DNA of 15,239 nucleotides from UBA9410 sp036123635 (GTDB taxonomy: Bacteria; Actinomycetota; Acidimicrobiia; Acidimicrobiales; MedAcidi-G1): the NCBI GenBank assembly GCA_036123635.1, contig JAZADL010000133.1:1-15239 (forward strand), given 5' to 3'. Shown here piece after piece: positions 4,850 to 12,208 of this stretch (position 1 is its first letter; the number at the start of each line of letters is the position of its first letter). A program made the position numbers and the translations under genes. Under the pieces are notes generated by a model. That model made no database searches. It was given only the letters and a program-made list of their open reading frames with translations, and was not told the origin of the DNA.

Positions 4850-7800
4850 GTGAGCACCTCCCTCGTCATCGTCGAGTCACCGGCGAAGGCCAAGACGATC
4901 GCTGGTTACCTGGGCGACGGCTTCGTCGTGGAGTCCTCGATCGGCCATGTGCGTGATCTGCCGCAACGGGCCTCTGACGTTCCGGACGCCTACAAGGGTG
5001 AGTCGTGGGCGAAGACGGGCGTCGATATCCACAACGATTTCAAGCCCCTGTACGTCGTCAACGCCGACAAGAAGCAGCAGATGGCACACCTCAAGCGCCT
5101 GCTGAAGGACGTCGACCATCTCTACCTCGCCACCGATGAGGACCGCGAGGGTGAGGCCATTGCCTGGCACCTGTTGGAGGTTTTGAACCCCAAGGTGCCG
5201 GTTCACCGGATGGTGTTCCACGAGATCACCAAGGGGGCCATCACCGAGGCGTTGGCGAACACTCGCGAACTGGACCGACGTCTCGTTGACGCCCAGGAGA
5301 CCCGGCGGATCTTGGACCGTCTCTACGGATATGAACTATCACCGGTGCTGTGGCGGATGATCGGCTCTGGTCTGTCGGCCGGCCGGGTCCAGAGCGTGGC
5401 CACACGAATGGTGGTCGAACGCGAACGAGAACGAATGGCTTTCCTGGCGGCCGGGTACTGGGACCTGACGGCCACCGTGGCTACCGCCGACGGTCAGGCG
5501 TTCACGACCCGTCTGGTTGAGGTCGACGGCTGCCGGGTGGCGTCCGGGCGCGACTTCGGTGACGATGGCCGTCCCGACCGGGACGACGTGTTAGTCCTGG
5601 ACCAGGCATCGGCAGACGCCCTGACCGCCGGGCTGCAGGGGCGGACGGCGACCGTGGACTCGGTGGAGGCCAAACCGTACCGGCGGCGTCCCGCCGCGCC
5701 GTTCACCACGTCGACCTTCCAGCAGGAGGCGGGTCGACGGCTGCGTCTCTCCTCTTCGCTAGCCATGCACGCCGCCCAGGGGTTGTACCAGAAGGGTTAC
5801 ATCACATACATGCGGACCGATAGCACCACGTTGTCGGACACTGCAGTGCGAGCCGCCCGGACCGAGATCCGAGAGCGGTTCGGCGCCGACCACCTGCCCG
5901 ATGCTCCCCGGACCTACGCCAACAAGGTCCGCAACGCCCAGGAGGCCCACGAGGCCATCCGCCCGGCTGGGGACCGGTTCCGTCACCCAGACGAGGTGGC
6001 TGGAGAGGTTCCGTCGTCAGAGGCTCGGGTCTACGAGATGATCTGGCGTCGAACCGTGGCATCCCAGATGACCGACGCGGTGGGTGAGACGGTCAGGGTC
6101 CGGGCCACCGTCGACGTGGGGCCGGAGGGGTCCGAGGAGGGTCGGACGGCAACCCTGGCGGCCAGTGGGACGGTGATCTCCCACCAGGGCTTCCGTCGGG
6201 CCTACGAGGTGGAGTCCGACGACGCTGATGACGAGGAGGCCGAGCGGGTCCTCCCGGAGGTGGCAGTCGGCACGACGGTGGACGTGAACGAGGTGGTTCC
6301 CGAGGGGCACACCACCCAGCCGCCAGCCCGCTACACCGAGGCATCTCTGGTCAAGGGAATGGAGGAGTTCGGGGTGGGACGCCCCTCGACCTACGCCTCG
6401 ATCATGGAGACCATCCAGCGAAACTACGTGTGGAAGAAGGGCTCGGCCCTAGTCCCCACACTGAGTGCCTTCGCCGTCACCACCCTCCTGGAGCGGCACT
6501 TCCCTCGACTAGTCGACTACGACTTCACGGCAGTCATGGAGGAGGATCTGGACCAGATCGCCAACGGAGAGGCCGAGCGGGTTCCGTGGCTGCAGTCCTT
6601 CTACTTCGGCTCGGACGACGACATCGGCCTGCACGCCAAGGTGACGTCCCGTCTGGGGGATATCGACCCCCGGGGCGTCTCGACTGTGCCGCTGGGTGCC
6701 ACGGAGGACGGCGAGCCGGTGGTGGCCCGGTACGGAAAGTTCGGCCCCTACGTGCAGGTCGGCGAGGAGACGGCATCCATTCCGGACGACGTACCGCTCG
6801 ACGAGTTGACCGTAGACCGGGCGCTGGAGTATCTGAACACCCCCGGCGACCGAGAACTGGGGACCGACCCGGCGACCGGCCTTCCAGTGGTGGCCCGTTC
6901 CGGCCGGTTTGGCCCCTATGTCTCACTGGGACGCCTTCCCGAGCGCCCGAGCCCTGGGTCCCCGGAGGCTCGGCTGATGGCGCTGCCCGGAAGCCGTCGG
7001 GAGGTGAAGGTGGCAATGGCCTACCTCCGCCTAGCCGCCGGTCGCCTCACCGAGGAGGCGACCCGCCTTGTTCTTACCGCCCCCAAGCGGGGAGTCGGCA
7101 AGAAGGCGCTAGACCGCCTGGAGGCCGATGTGGGGTCCGGGTCGACACCGGCAGAGGCTCTTGCTCGGGCGGCTGAGCTCGGGATCACCGGCCGACCGTT
7201 GGTTGGCATCGGTGATGTCCTCGGGCTGGTCGATGGCCTTGATCCCGACCAGCCACCAGACCTGGTGCTTCAGGGCATCCTGGAGACCTCCGGATACCTA
7301 GACGAGGTCCGGGACGCCGACAAGGCAGAGGTCCGCCTAGCAAACCTGGATGCCCTGGCTGAGGTGGTTGCCGAGTTCCCTGACATCACCGCCCTGGTCG
7401 ACGAGGTGGATCGCCAGGCTGAGGTCGACGACCAGCCCCGGCCCCGGACGGCATCACTGTTCCAAACCATGACCCTGGAGCGGGTCACCTTCGAGGACGC
7501 CATGCAGTTGCTGAGTCTGCCCCGGGTGGTGGGCATGGACCCCGCCGACGGTATGGAGATCACCGTGCAGAACGGGCGCTTCGGTCCCTACCTCAAGAAG
7601 GGAGCGGACAGCCGCAGCCTCGACAAAGAGGAGCAACTCCTGACCATCACCCTGGAAGAGTGCCTGGAGGTGCTGGCCCAGCCAAAGCGCCGGGGTCGGA
7701 CGGTGGCCCGACCACCGTTACGGGAGCTGGGTGTCGACGCAGCATCCGGCAAGACGATGGTTCTGAAGGACGGCAACTGGGGCCCCTACGTCACCGACGG

Positions 7801-7915
7801 CGAGTACAACGCTTCGCTGAAGCGGGGCGACTCGGTTGAGGAGCTTTCCGACGAGCGGGCCGCCGAACTGCTGGCCGAGCGACGGATGAAGGGCCCAGCC
7901 AAGAAACGACGCTGA
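4850..7915 (+). CDS. topA: DNA topoisomerase I (type IA) with an inserted UvrD/PcrA 2B-like domain
   Basis: This enzyme relaxes negatively supercoiled DNA by single-strand passage through a covalent 5'-phosphotyrosine. The N-terminal Toprim domain opens with LVIVESPAKAKTI and carries the acidic triad D96-E97-D98-R99-E100. The core contains LSAGRVQSVATR and the active-site Y320 in GYITYMRTDSTTLSD, close to the E. coli position 319. EFGVGRPSTYASIMETIQ follows. The C-terminus carries four Gly-x-x-Gly-Pro-Tyr repeats (RYGKFGPYV, RSGRFGPYV, NGRFGPYL, DGNWGPYV) and a short KKRR tail rather than the long lysine-rich tail of many actinomycetes. About 150 residues (711-864) between repeats two and three are foreign to TopA and match the UvrD 2B subdomain. 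At 1021 residues the protein is longer than usual; without the insert it is about 870, normal size. GTG 4850 is chosen because homology begins just after it; GTG 4841 or 4808 are alternatives, and none has a good ribosome-binding site. Confidence 0.95.
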   Translation: MSTSLVIVESPAKAKTIAGYLGDGFVVESSIGHVRDLPQRASDVPDAYKGESWAKTGVDIHNDFKPLYVVNADKKQQMAHLKRLLKDVDHLYLATDEDREGEAIAWHLLEVLNPKVPVHRMVFHEITKGAITEALANTRELDRRLVDAQETRRILDRLYGYELSPVLWRMIGSGLSAGRVQSVATRMVVERERERMAFLAAGYWDLTATVATADGQAFTTRLVEVDGCRVASGRDFGDDGRPDRDDVLVLDQASADALTAGLQGRTATVDSVEAKPYRRRPAAPFTTSTFQQEAGRRLRLSSSLAMHAAQGLYQKGYITYMRTDSTTLSDTAVRAARTEIRERFGADHLPDAPRTYANKVRNAQEAHEAIRPAGDRFRHPDEVAGEVPSSEARVYEMIWRRTVASQMTDAVGETVRVRATVDVGPEGSEEGRTATLAASGTVISHQGFRRAYEVESDDADDEEAERVLPEVAVGTTVDVNEVVPEGHTTQPPARYTEASLVKGMEEFGVGRPSTYASIMETIQRNYVWKKGSALVPTLSAFAVTTLLERHFPRLVDYDFTAVMEEDLDQIANGEAERVPWLQSFYFGSDDDIGLHAKVTSRLGDIDPRGVSTVPLGATEDGEPVVARYGKFGPYVQVGEETASIPDDVPLDELTVDRALEYLNTPGDRELGTDPATGLPVVARSGRFGPYVSLGRLPERPSPGSPEARLMALPGSRREVKVAMAYLRLAAGRLTEEATRLVLTAPKRGVGKKALDRLEADVGSGSTPAEALARAAELGITGRPLVGIGDVLGLVDGLDPDQPPDLVLQGILETSGYLDEVRDADKAEVRLANLDALAEVVAEFPDITALVDEVDRQAEVDDQPRPRTASLFQTMTLERVTFEDAMQLLSLPRVVGMDPADGMEITVQNGRFGPYLKKGADSRSLDKEEQLLTITLEECLEVLAQPKRRGRTVARPPLRELGVDAASGKTMVLKDGNWGPYVTDGEYNASLKRGDSVEELSDERAAELLAERRMKGPAKKRR
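6986..7444 (+). other. UvrD/PcrA 2B-subdomain-like insertion inside topA
   Basis: An in-frame stretch of about 153 codons between the second and third TopA C-terminal repeats. It contains in order SRREVKVAMAYLRLAA, TAPKRGVGKKALDRL, a helical stretch, GILETSGYLDEV, AEVRLANLDALAEVVAEF and ITALVDEVDRQAEVDDQP. In UvrD/PcrA the 2B region runs RxEIKDxLAYLRL, VNTPxRGIG, I-x-x-SGY, RIENLEEL-x-x-A-x-x-F, then a helix before motif V. Order, spacing and key residues agree. The helicase motif just before 2B (GG-x-x-F/Y) and motif V after it (LMTxHxAKGLE) are absent, so only 2B was carried over. TopA sequence resumes at TASLFQTMTLERVTFEDAMQLLSLPRVVG. Family known: 2B uses its GIG motif to touch duplex DNA and also mediates partner contacts and autoinhibition in helicases. 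The role here is inferred only. Confidence 0.8.
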
Positions 7916-7937
7916 CCGGACTCCAGTGGACGCCCAC

Positions 7938-7975
7938 CGGCCCGGCCCCACCGGCACGCCTCCGGGGACCGGCCG
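7938..7975 (+). terminator. Probable topA terminator hairpin
   Basis: Positions 7938-7949 pair with 7964-7975 in 10 of 12 places (C/G only) around a 14-nt loop, followed by the pyrimidine-rich TCCCTCTTCT. It sits about 22 nt after the topA stop codon. There is no true T-run, which is common for high-GC actinomycetes. Confidence 0.4.
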
Positions 7976-7984
7976 TCCCTCTTC

Positions 7985-7990
7985 TAAAGT
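7985..7990 (+). promoter_or_regulatory. Candidate -10 element of the MFS-tmk-holB operon
   Basis: TAAAGT ends 6 nt before GTG 7997, so the transcript would begin at the start codon. The GGAGGG between them touches the GTG and is too close to work as an ordinary ribosome-binding site. Confidence 0.4.
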
Positions 7991-7996
7991 GGAGGG

Positions 7997-9457
7997 GTGA
8001 GCGGATCGACTGGACGGGACGCGGCCAGCCGCCGGAACGATCCGGCGTCCGGCGACGACCTGGCGCCGTTCCTACCCGTTGGGGGCCGTCGGGCGCTGCG
8101 AGCCCGCCTGTTCGGAACGCCAGCCTTCTTCCGGCTGTGGCTCGCCCAGGTGGTATCGGCCACCGGCGACTGGCTGGGCTTGCTGGCCATCGCCATTCTG
8201 GCTATCCGGTTGGGCTCGGGGAATGAAGGCGCCGCTCTGAGCCTGGTACTGGCCGCCCGGATCGTTCCCGGATTCTTCTTCGGACCGGTCGCCGGGGTGC
8301 TGGTCGACCGTTGGGACCGCAAGCGGACCATGGTGACGTGCGACGTGGGTCGGGCCCTCGTCATGGTTGCCCTACCGTTCGTAGACACCCTGATCGGCCT
8401 GTTCCTGGCCTCGCTGCTCCTAGAGGCGTTCACCATGCTGTGGGGGCCGGCCAAGGAGGCCTCGGTCCCCCATGTGGTACCCGAGGACTCGCTGGCTACC
8501 GCCAACTCGCTCTCGCTGGTCGCCGCCTACGGCACTTTTCCTCTGGGCGCCGGCCTGATGGCCTTGTTCGGTCGCCTCTCCACGGCACTGTTCGACTCGG
8601 CGTGGGCCGAAAACGTGCACCTCGACGACATGGGACTGGCCTTCTATGCCAATGCCCTGTCGTTTCTGGTGACCGCCTACCTGATCTTCACCCTGAACCT
8701 GCCGTCCCGATCACGGGTCGAACGCCGCTCAACCGGTGGACGTCGGGCCGCTTTGGCCCACCCAGTGGCCGAGTTACGGGAGGGATGGCGGTTCGCCTTC
8801 GTGAACCCGGTAGTCCGCACGGTGATCATGGGCCTAGCCACCGGGCTGATCGGCGGGGGGATGCTGGTGCCCCTTGGAGCCATCTATGCCGACGAGGTGC
8901 TGGGGGCCGGGAAGTCGGGCCTTGGCGTACTGATCACCGCCCTAGGTTTGGGTGTGGCTGCCGGGGTGGCTCTGGTGTCGGCCCTGCAGCGTCGACTCGA
9001 TAAGGCCAGGACCTTCACCCTGTCGCTGGTCGGAGCCGGGACCTTCCTGGCTCTAGCGGCGTCTATCAGCCAGGTCCACCTCTCGACGACCATGGTGGGC
9101 TGCATCGGCGTATGCGCCGGGTCGGTCTACGTACTCGGCTTCACCCTGCTCCACGAGAACGTCGAGGACCACTTACGAGGCCGGATCTTCGCCACCTTCT
9201 ACCTGCTGGTCCGAGCCTGCGTGCTTCTGGCCCTGGTGATCGGACCTCTCATGGAGGACCTACTGGACCGGCTATCCAGCGTGCTGTGGGAACGTCACGT
9301 GGAGGTCCTAGGCATTGGGGTGGACGTGCCCGGGGTGCGCCTCACCCTGTGGTTGGCCGCCCTAATCATCCTGGTCTCCGGAGCGGTGGCCGTCGTCTCG
9401 CTGCGTGCCGGCCAACTGGACCGTCGACCCTCGAACGGCGGGGACGGTCCGGCATGA
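7997..9457 (+). CDS. Major facilitator superfamily transporter
   Basis: An integral membrane protein of 486 residues with about 12 hydrophobic segments, starting after a 35-residue polar, basic N-terminus. The first helices begin at FFRLWLAQVVSATGDWLGLLA. The loop after helix 2 has GVLVDRWDRKRTMV, the MFS motif A (G-x-L-x-D-R-x-x-R-K), and helix 4-5 contains LWGPAKEASVPHVVP, as seen in the enterobactin-exporter/macrolide-efflux (MFS_3/DHA3) group. The second half begins near NPVVRTVIMGLATGLIGGGM. This suggests a proton-driven exporter of an unknown small molecule. Two short hydrophilic inserts (around AWAENVHLDDMG and LWERHVEVLGIGVDV) are uncommon for the fold. The stop shares 4 nt (ATGA) with tmk, so it is co-translated with a DNA-precursor gene; this may be only operon economy. 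Confidence 0.88.
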   Translation: MSGSTGRDAASRRNDPASGDDLAPFLPVGGRRALRARLFGTPAFFRLWLAQVVSATGDWLGLLAIAILAIRLGSGNEGAALSLVLAARIVPGFFFGPVAGVLVDRWDRKRTMVTCDVGRALVMVALPFVDTLIGLFLASLLLEAFTMLWGPAKEASVPHVVPEDSLATANSLSLVAAYGTFPLGAGLMALFGRLSTALFDSAWAENVHLDDMGLAFYANALSFLVTAYLIFTLNLPSRSRVERRSTGGRRAALAHPVAELREGWRFAFVNPVVRTVIMGLATGLIGGGMLVPLGAIYADEVLGAGKSGLGVLITALGLGVAAGVALVSALQRRLDKARTFTLSLVGAGTFLALAASISQVHLSTTMVGCIGVCAGSVYVLGFTLLHENVEDHLRGRIFATFYLLVRACVLLALVIGPLMEDLLDRLSSVLWERHVEVLGIGVDVPGVRLTLWLAALIILVSGAVAVVSLRAGQLDRRPSNGGDGPA

Positions 9458-10053
9458 CGGGGCGGTTCATCGTCGTGGAGGGAGCCGACGGCACCGGCAA
9501 GAGCACCCAAGCTCGCCTACTTGCTGAGCGCCTAGGGGCGGTGTTCACCCGGGAGCCCGGCGGCACCCCACTCGGCGAACAGATTCGTGACCTAGTCCTA
9601 GACCCGGAGGGCGATGCCCCGGTAGACCGGGCCGAGGCCCTTTTAATGGCCGCTGCCCGGGCCCAGCACGTGGCCCAAGTAGTCGGCCCGGCCCTGGCCG
9701 CCGGACAGGATGTGGTCTCCGACCGCTACGTGGCCTCGTCGGTGGCCTACCAGGGTCACGGCCGGGGCCTGGGGGCCGAAGCAGTGGCGGAGGTCAACCG
9801 CTTTGCTACCCGGGACCTGGAACCCGACCTGGTGGTGCTTATCGAGGTCGATGTCCCGCTAGTCGGCGACCGTCTGACCGGAGACCTAGACCGGATCGAA
9901 CGGGCCGGAAACGACCTTCAGGCCGCCGTGGTGGCTGCCTACCGAGAGATGGCCACTGCCGACCCTGACCGGTGGGTGGTGGTGGATGGCACTGGGCCCA
10001 TCGAAGAGGTGGCTGACCGGGTAGGTATCGCCGTCGATCAGCGGTTGTCGTGA
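9454..10053 (+). CDS. tmk: Thymidylate kinase
   Basis: Phosphorylates dTMP to dTDP with ATP, an essential step in making dTTP for replication; cytosolic. The protein has 199 residues, the usual 200-215. The P-loop is GADGTGKST (residues 10-18), the substrate-binding segment TREPGGTPLGEQIRDLVL follows, and the DR-x-x-x-S motif is SDRYVASSVAYQG. The lid/tail region is short: GDLDRIERAGNDLQAAVVAAYREMA, with the DRIE element kept but FF/E residues after it replaced by ND-L, a mild variation. The start is ATG 9454, in the ATGA overlap with the transporter gene; the upstream frame extension has no homology. The stop overlaps the GTG of holB by 4 nt, so the three genes form a tight operon. tmk next to holB is a common bacterial arrangement. 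Confidence 0.95.
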   Translation: MTGRFIVVEGADGTGKSTQARLLAERLGAVFTREPGGTPLGEQIRDLVLDPEGDAPVDRAEALLMAAARAQHVAQVVGPALAAGQDVVSDRYVASSVAYQGHGRGLGAEAVAEVNRFATRDLEPDLVVLIEVDVPLVGDRLTGDLDRIERAGNDLQAAVVAAYREMATADPDRWVVVDGTGPIEEVADRVGIAVDQRLS

Positions 10054-11159
10054 CCCCCGGAACGTCAGCCGGCGGCTTGACGCCCTTTGACGAGGACACG
10101 CTGTGGGCCACCGTGGTGGGTCAGGAGGCCGCGGTGACCCTCCTCCGGACGGCGGCCTGCTCCCCAGTTCACGCCTATCTGCTGGTCGGGCCACCCGGTG
10201 CGGGGCGAGGTGAAGCTGCCCGAGCCTTTGCCGGGTCCCTGTTCGCCTCCGGTGTGCCGGACGGGCCAGATTCGCCGTCGGCTTCTCGCCACCGACGTCT
10301 GTCCGCCATAGGACACCATCCGGACCTCCTTGAGGTAGAGCCCGAGGGTCGGTCTCTGCTGGTGGCTGATGCCAAGGGGATCACCGTGGAGGGCTGGAGG
10401 TCGCCGGTGGAAGCGACTCACAAGGTGGTGGTGGTTGACCGGTTCGACACCGCCGAACCGGAGGCGGTGGCCAGCCTGCTCAAGACCATTGAGGAGCCGC
10501 CGGCCACAGCCGTTTTCCTACTGCTGTCCGAGGAGGTTCCCGACTCCCACATCACCGTGGCCTCGCGTTGCGTGCGGGTCGACCTGCCTCCGCTGACCGA
10601 CGAAGTGGTGTCCGAAGCGTTGAAAGCCGACGGGGTGCCCTCCGACCGGGCCACCGAGTTGGCCGAGGCGGCCGCCGGGAGTCTCTCCCGGGCCCGGCTG
10701 CTTGCCCAGGACCCGGCGTTCCATGGGCGGCGAAACGCCTGGCACGCTGTTCCATCTCGCCTGGACGGAACCGGTGCGGCGGTCGCCGTGGTGGTCGAGG
10801 AGATGCGGGCCTTGATCGACGAGGCTCAGGTGCCGCTAGTGGCCCGCCACGCCGTGGAACTGGAAGAGTTGACTGAACGCGAGGAAGCCTTTGGGACTCG
10901 TGGTTCAGGTCGCAGGACGCTGGTCGAACGCCAGCGGCGGGAGGTGCGTCGGCTCCGGGACGACGAACTGCGGTTCGGGCTGGCCACGATCAGCCGGTCC
11001 TACCGTGACCGGGCCGCCGGATCAGGCGGTGAGGCCGCCATGGATGCAACGGCCCGAATTACCGAGGCCACCGGCGAACTGATCCGTAACCCCAACGAGT
11101 CGTTGCTGCTCCAGGCCCTCTTCTTGGACCTCCCGGTCGAGGGACGCAACGGGGCCTGA
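10050..11159 (+). CDS. holB: DNA polymerase III delta' subunit
   Basis: Stator subunit of the clamp loader that places the beta sliding clamp on primed DNA; works with delta and tau/gamma. The protein has 369 residues. VVGQEAAVTLLRTAACSPVHAYLLVGPPGAGRG opens the AAA+ fold, with a modified Walker A loop (GPPGAGRGE, Arg53 in place of Lys), fitting for a subunit that does not hydrolyse ATP. Walker B-like KVVVVDRFD, then SLLKTIEEPPATAVFLLLS and the SRC motif (residues 172-174), follow. The usual zinc module is missing: no Cys pair lies between the Walker A region and GHHPDL, where most relatives have CxxC-type ligands. The C-terminal half (about 210-369) is helical. GTG 10050 overlaps the tmk stop by 4 nt, which fixes the start. 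The last gene of the operon ends at a hairpin shared with the convergent gene. Confidence 0.88.
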   Translation: MTPGTSAGGLTPFDEDTLWATVVGQEAAVTLLRTAACSPVHAYLLVGPPGAGRGEAARAFAGSLFASGVPDGPDSPSASRHRRLSAIGHHPDLLEVEPEGRSLLVADAKGITVEGWRSPVEATHKVVVVDRFDTAEPEAVASLLKTIEEPPATAVFLLLSEEVPDSHITVASRCVRVDLPPLTDEVVSEALKADGVPSDRATELAEAAAGSLSRARLLAQDPAFHGRRNAWHAVPSRLDGTGAAVAVVVEEMRALIDEAQVPLVARHAVELEELTEREEAFGTRGSGRRTLVERQRREVRRLRDDELRFGLATISRSYRDRAAGSGGEAAMDATARITEATGELIRNPNESLLLQALFLDLPVEGRNGA

Positions 11160-11181
11160 CCGACTTTCTGCTGGTCGGTTA
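11157..11181. terminator. Bidirectional terminator hairpin between holB and the dehydrogenase gene
   Basis: TGACCGAC (11157-11164) pairs with GTCGGTTA (11174-11181): eight pairs with one G-T, loop of 9 nt. The stem includes the holB stop codon on one side and the convergent gene's stop codon on the other, so it can serve both strands. A short T-rich stretch lies in the loop rather than after the stem. Confidence 0.45.
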
Positions 11182-11958
11182 TTCGGGGGTGACGTAGGCG
11201 GCAGTCAGGCCGCCGTCCACCGAGAAGTCAGTGCCGGTGACGTACGAGGACTCGTCAGAAGCCAGCCACAGGGCGGCCTCGGCAATCTCCGATGCCTCGC
11301 CGAATCGTCCCATCGGAACGTGGACCAGTCGACGTTGTCGCTTCTCCTCGGTATCCAGAAACGACATCAGCAACTCGGTGCGCAGCGGCCCGGGGCACAA
11401 GGCGTTGACCCGGATGTTCTCGCGGGCATGGATGACCGCTAACTCGCGGGTCATGGCCAGAACCGCTCCCTTGGAGGCCGTGTAGGCCAACTGCGGGGTG
11501 GCTGCCCCCACGAGGGCCACGAAACTGGCTGTGTTGATGATGGAGCCGCCACCCGACCGGCGCAATGCCGGGATCCCGTGCCGACAGCCGAACCAGACAC
11601 CCTTCAGGTTGATGTCCATGGTCAGGTCCCAGACCGTCTCCTCGGTGGCCTGGGCGTCCCCGTCGTCACTGTGCATGATTCCAGCGTTGTTGAACACCAC
11701 GTCCAAGCGACCGAAGACCTCCTCGGCGTCGGCGACAGCCGCTGCCACTTCGCCCTCTGAGGACACATCGGCCTTCAGGGCGATGGCCTTCCCACCAGCC
11801 CCGATCACCTCGTCGGCCACGGCGGCCGCCCCGTCGGCGTCCACGTCCACCACGGCGACCTGTGCCCCCTCGGCGGCGAACCGCACGGCGCTCTGCCGAC
11901 CGATCCCGGACGCCGCTCCGGTGATGAAGACAGCCTTGCCCTCCAGCCGTTTCCCCAT
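11179..11958 (-). CDS. Short-chain dehydrogenase/reductase (classical SDR)
   Basis: An NAD(P)-dependent oxidoreductase of 259 residues with a Rossmann fold. The cofactor loop is TGAASGIG (13-20), and the acidic D38 at the end of the second strand (VAVVDVD) favours NAD(H) over NADP(H). The NNAG motif is at 90-93. The catalytic set is S145, Y159 and K163 (YTASKGA). The C-terminal half has CPGPLRTELL and ends with SSYVTGTDFSVDGG, all classical SDR signatures. The substrate cannot be told: the family includes many alcohol, sugar and acyl reductases. ATG at 11958 is chosen because homology begins there, although GGAG directly touches it. GTG at 11967 is an alternative and has GATGCT 6 nt upstream, which would fit a leaderless message. 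It is convergent with holB and divergent from the small gene at 12014, and stands alone on its strand. Confidence 0.9.
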   Translation of the reverse strand: MGKRLEGKAVFITGAASGIGRQSAVRFAAEGAQVAVVDVDADGAAAVADEVIGAGGKAIALKADVSSEGEVAAAVADAEEVFGRLDVVFNNAGIMHSDDGDAQATEETVWDLTMDINLKGVWFGCRHGIPALRRSGGGSIINTASFVALVGAATPQLAYTASKGAVLAMTRELAVIHARENIRVNALCPGPLRTELLMSFLDTEEKRQRRLVHVPMGRFGEASEIAEAALWLASDESSYVTGTDFSVDGGLTAAYVTPE

Positions 11959-12001
11959 CTCCGTCACGGGTCGAGCATCGCACACGCGAGGGCCAATCTG
12001 G

Positions 12002-12007
12002 CAGGCT
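12002..12007 (+). promoter_or_regulatory. Weak -10-like element before the small coupled gene
   Basis: CAGGCT ends 6 nt before GTG 12014. It keeps A at position 2 and T at position 6 of the -10 consensus but not the first T, and no -35 was seen. Confidence 0.2.
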
Positions 12008-12013
12008 TGCCCA

Positions 12014-12208
12014 GTGAACACTGGGACGACAGTGAAGGGCACCTTCCATTACAACTGTTCAGACACTCGCACTTGGGTGGTGACGGTCCGCGGCGGTCGG
12101 GGGGCCAACCCCCTGATCAACCCGAACCTGGAGCATCGGCTGGGCTCGGCTGCCTCTCGCGACACACTGGTCGAGGTAGACCGCCTAGCCGCACGGGAAG
12201 GAGGATGA
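12014..12208 (+). CDS. Small conserved-looking protein of unknown function, 64 aa
   Basis: Not recognised. The frame encodes a 64-residue soluble polypeptide with GTFHYNCSDTRTWVVTVRGG in the first half and GANPLINPNLEHRLGSAASR plus a short acidic/basic helix in the second. Codon use has strongly GC-rich third positions, like the neighbouring genes, and the stop shares ATGA with the start of the next gene (12205). Both facts support a real gene translated together with the RNase Z-like protein. There is one cysteine, no signal peptide and no membrane segment. GTG 12014 is chosen; GTG 12032 would give 58 residues. The N-terminal stretch to about 12030 overlaps the promoter region shared with the divergent dehydrogenase gene. 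Confidence 0.6.
   Translation: MNTGTTVKGTFHYNCSDTRTWVVTVRGGRGANPLINPNLEHRLGSAASRDTLVEVDRLAAREGG

Noticed and set aside
6430..7176. 248-codon frame within topA
   Set aside because: It is an out-of-frame shadow of topA with Arg/Gly/Pro-rich low-complexity translation.
6986..7444. Insert as an intein, insertion sequence or assembly chimera
   Set aside because: It has no intein splice blocks, no transposase and no terminal repeats. The frame is kept on both sides and TopA repeats resume cleanly; the ends match a domain limit. An assembly error cannot be fully excluded without reads.
6986..7444. TopA as a bifunctional helicase-topoisomerase like reverse gyrase
   Set aside because: No Walker A, Walker B or motif V/VI of a helicase motor is present; only the 2B-like part was found.
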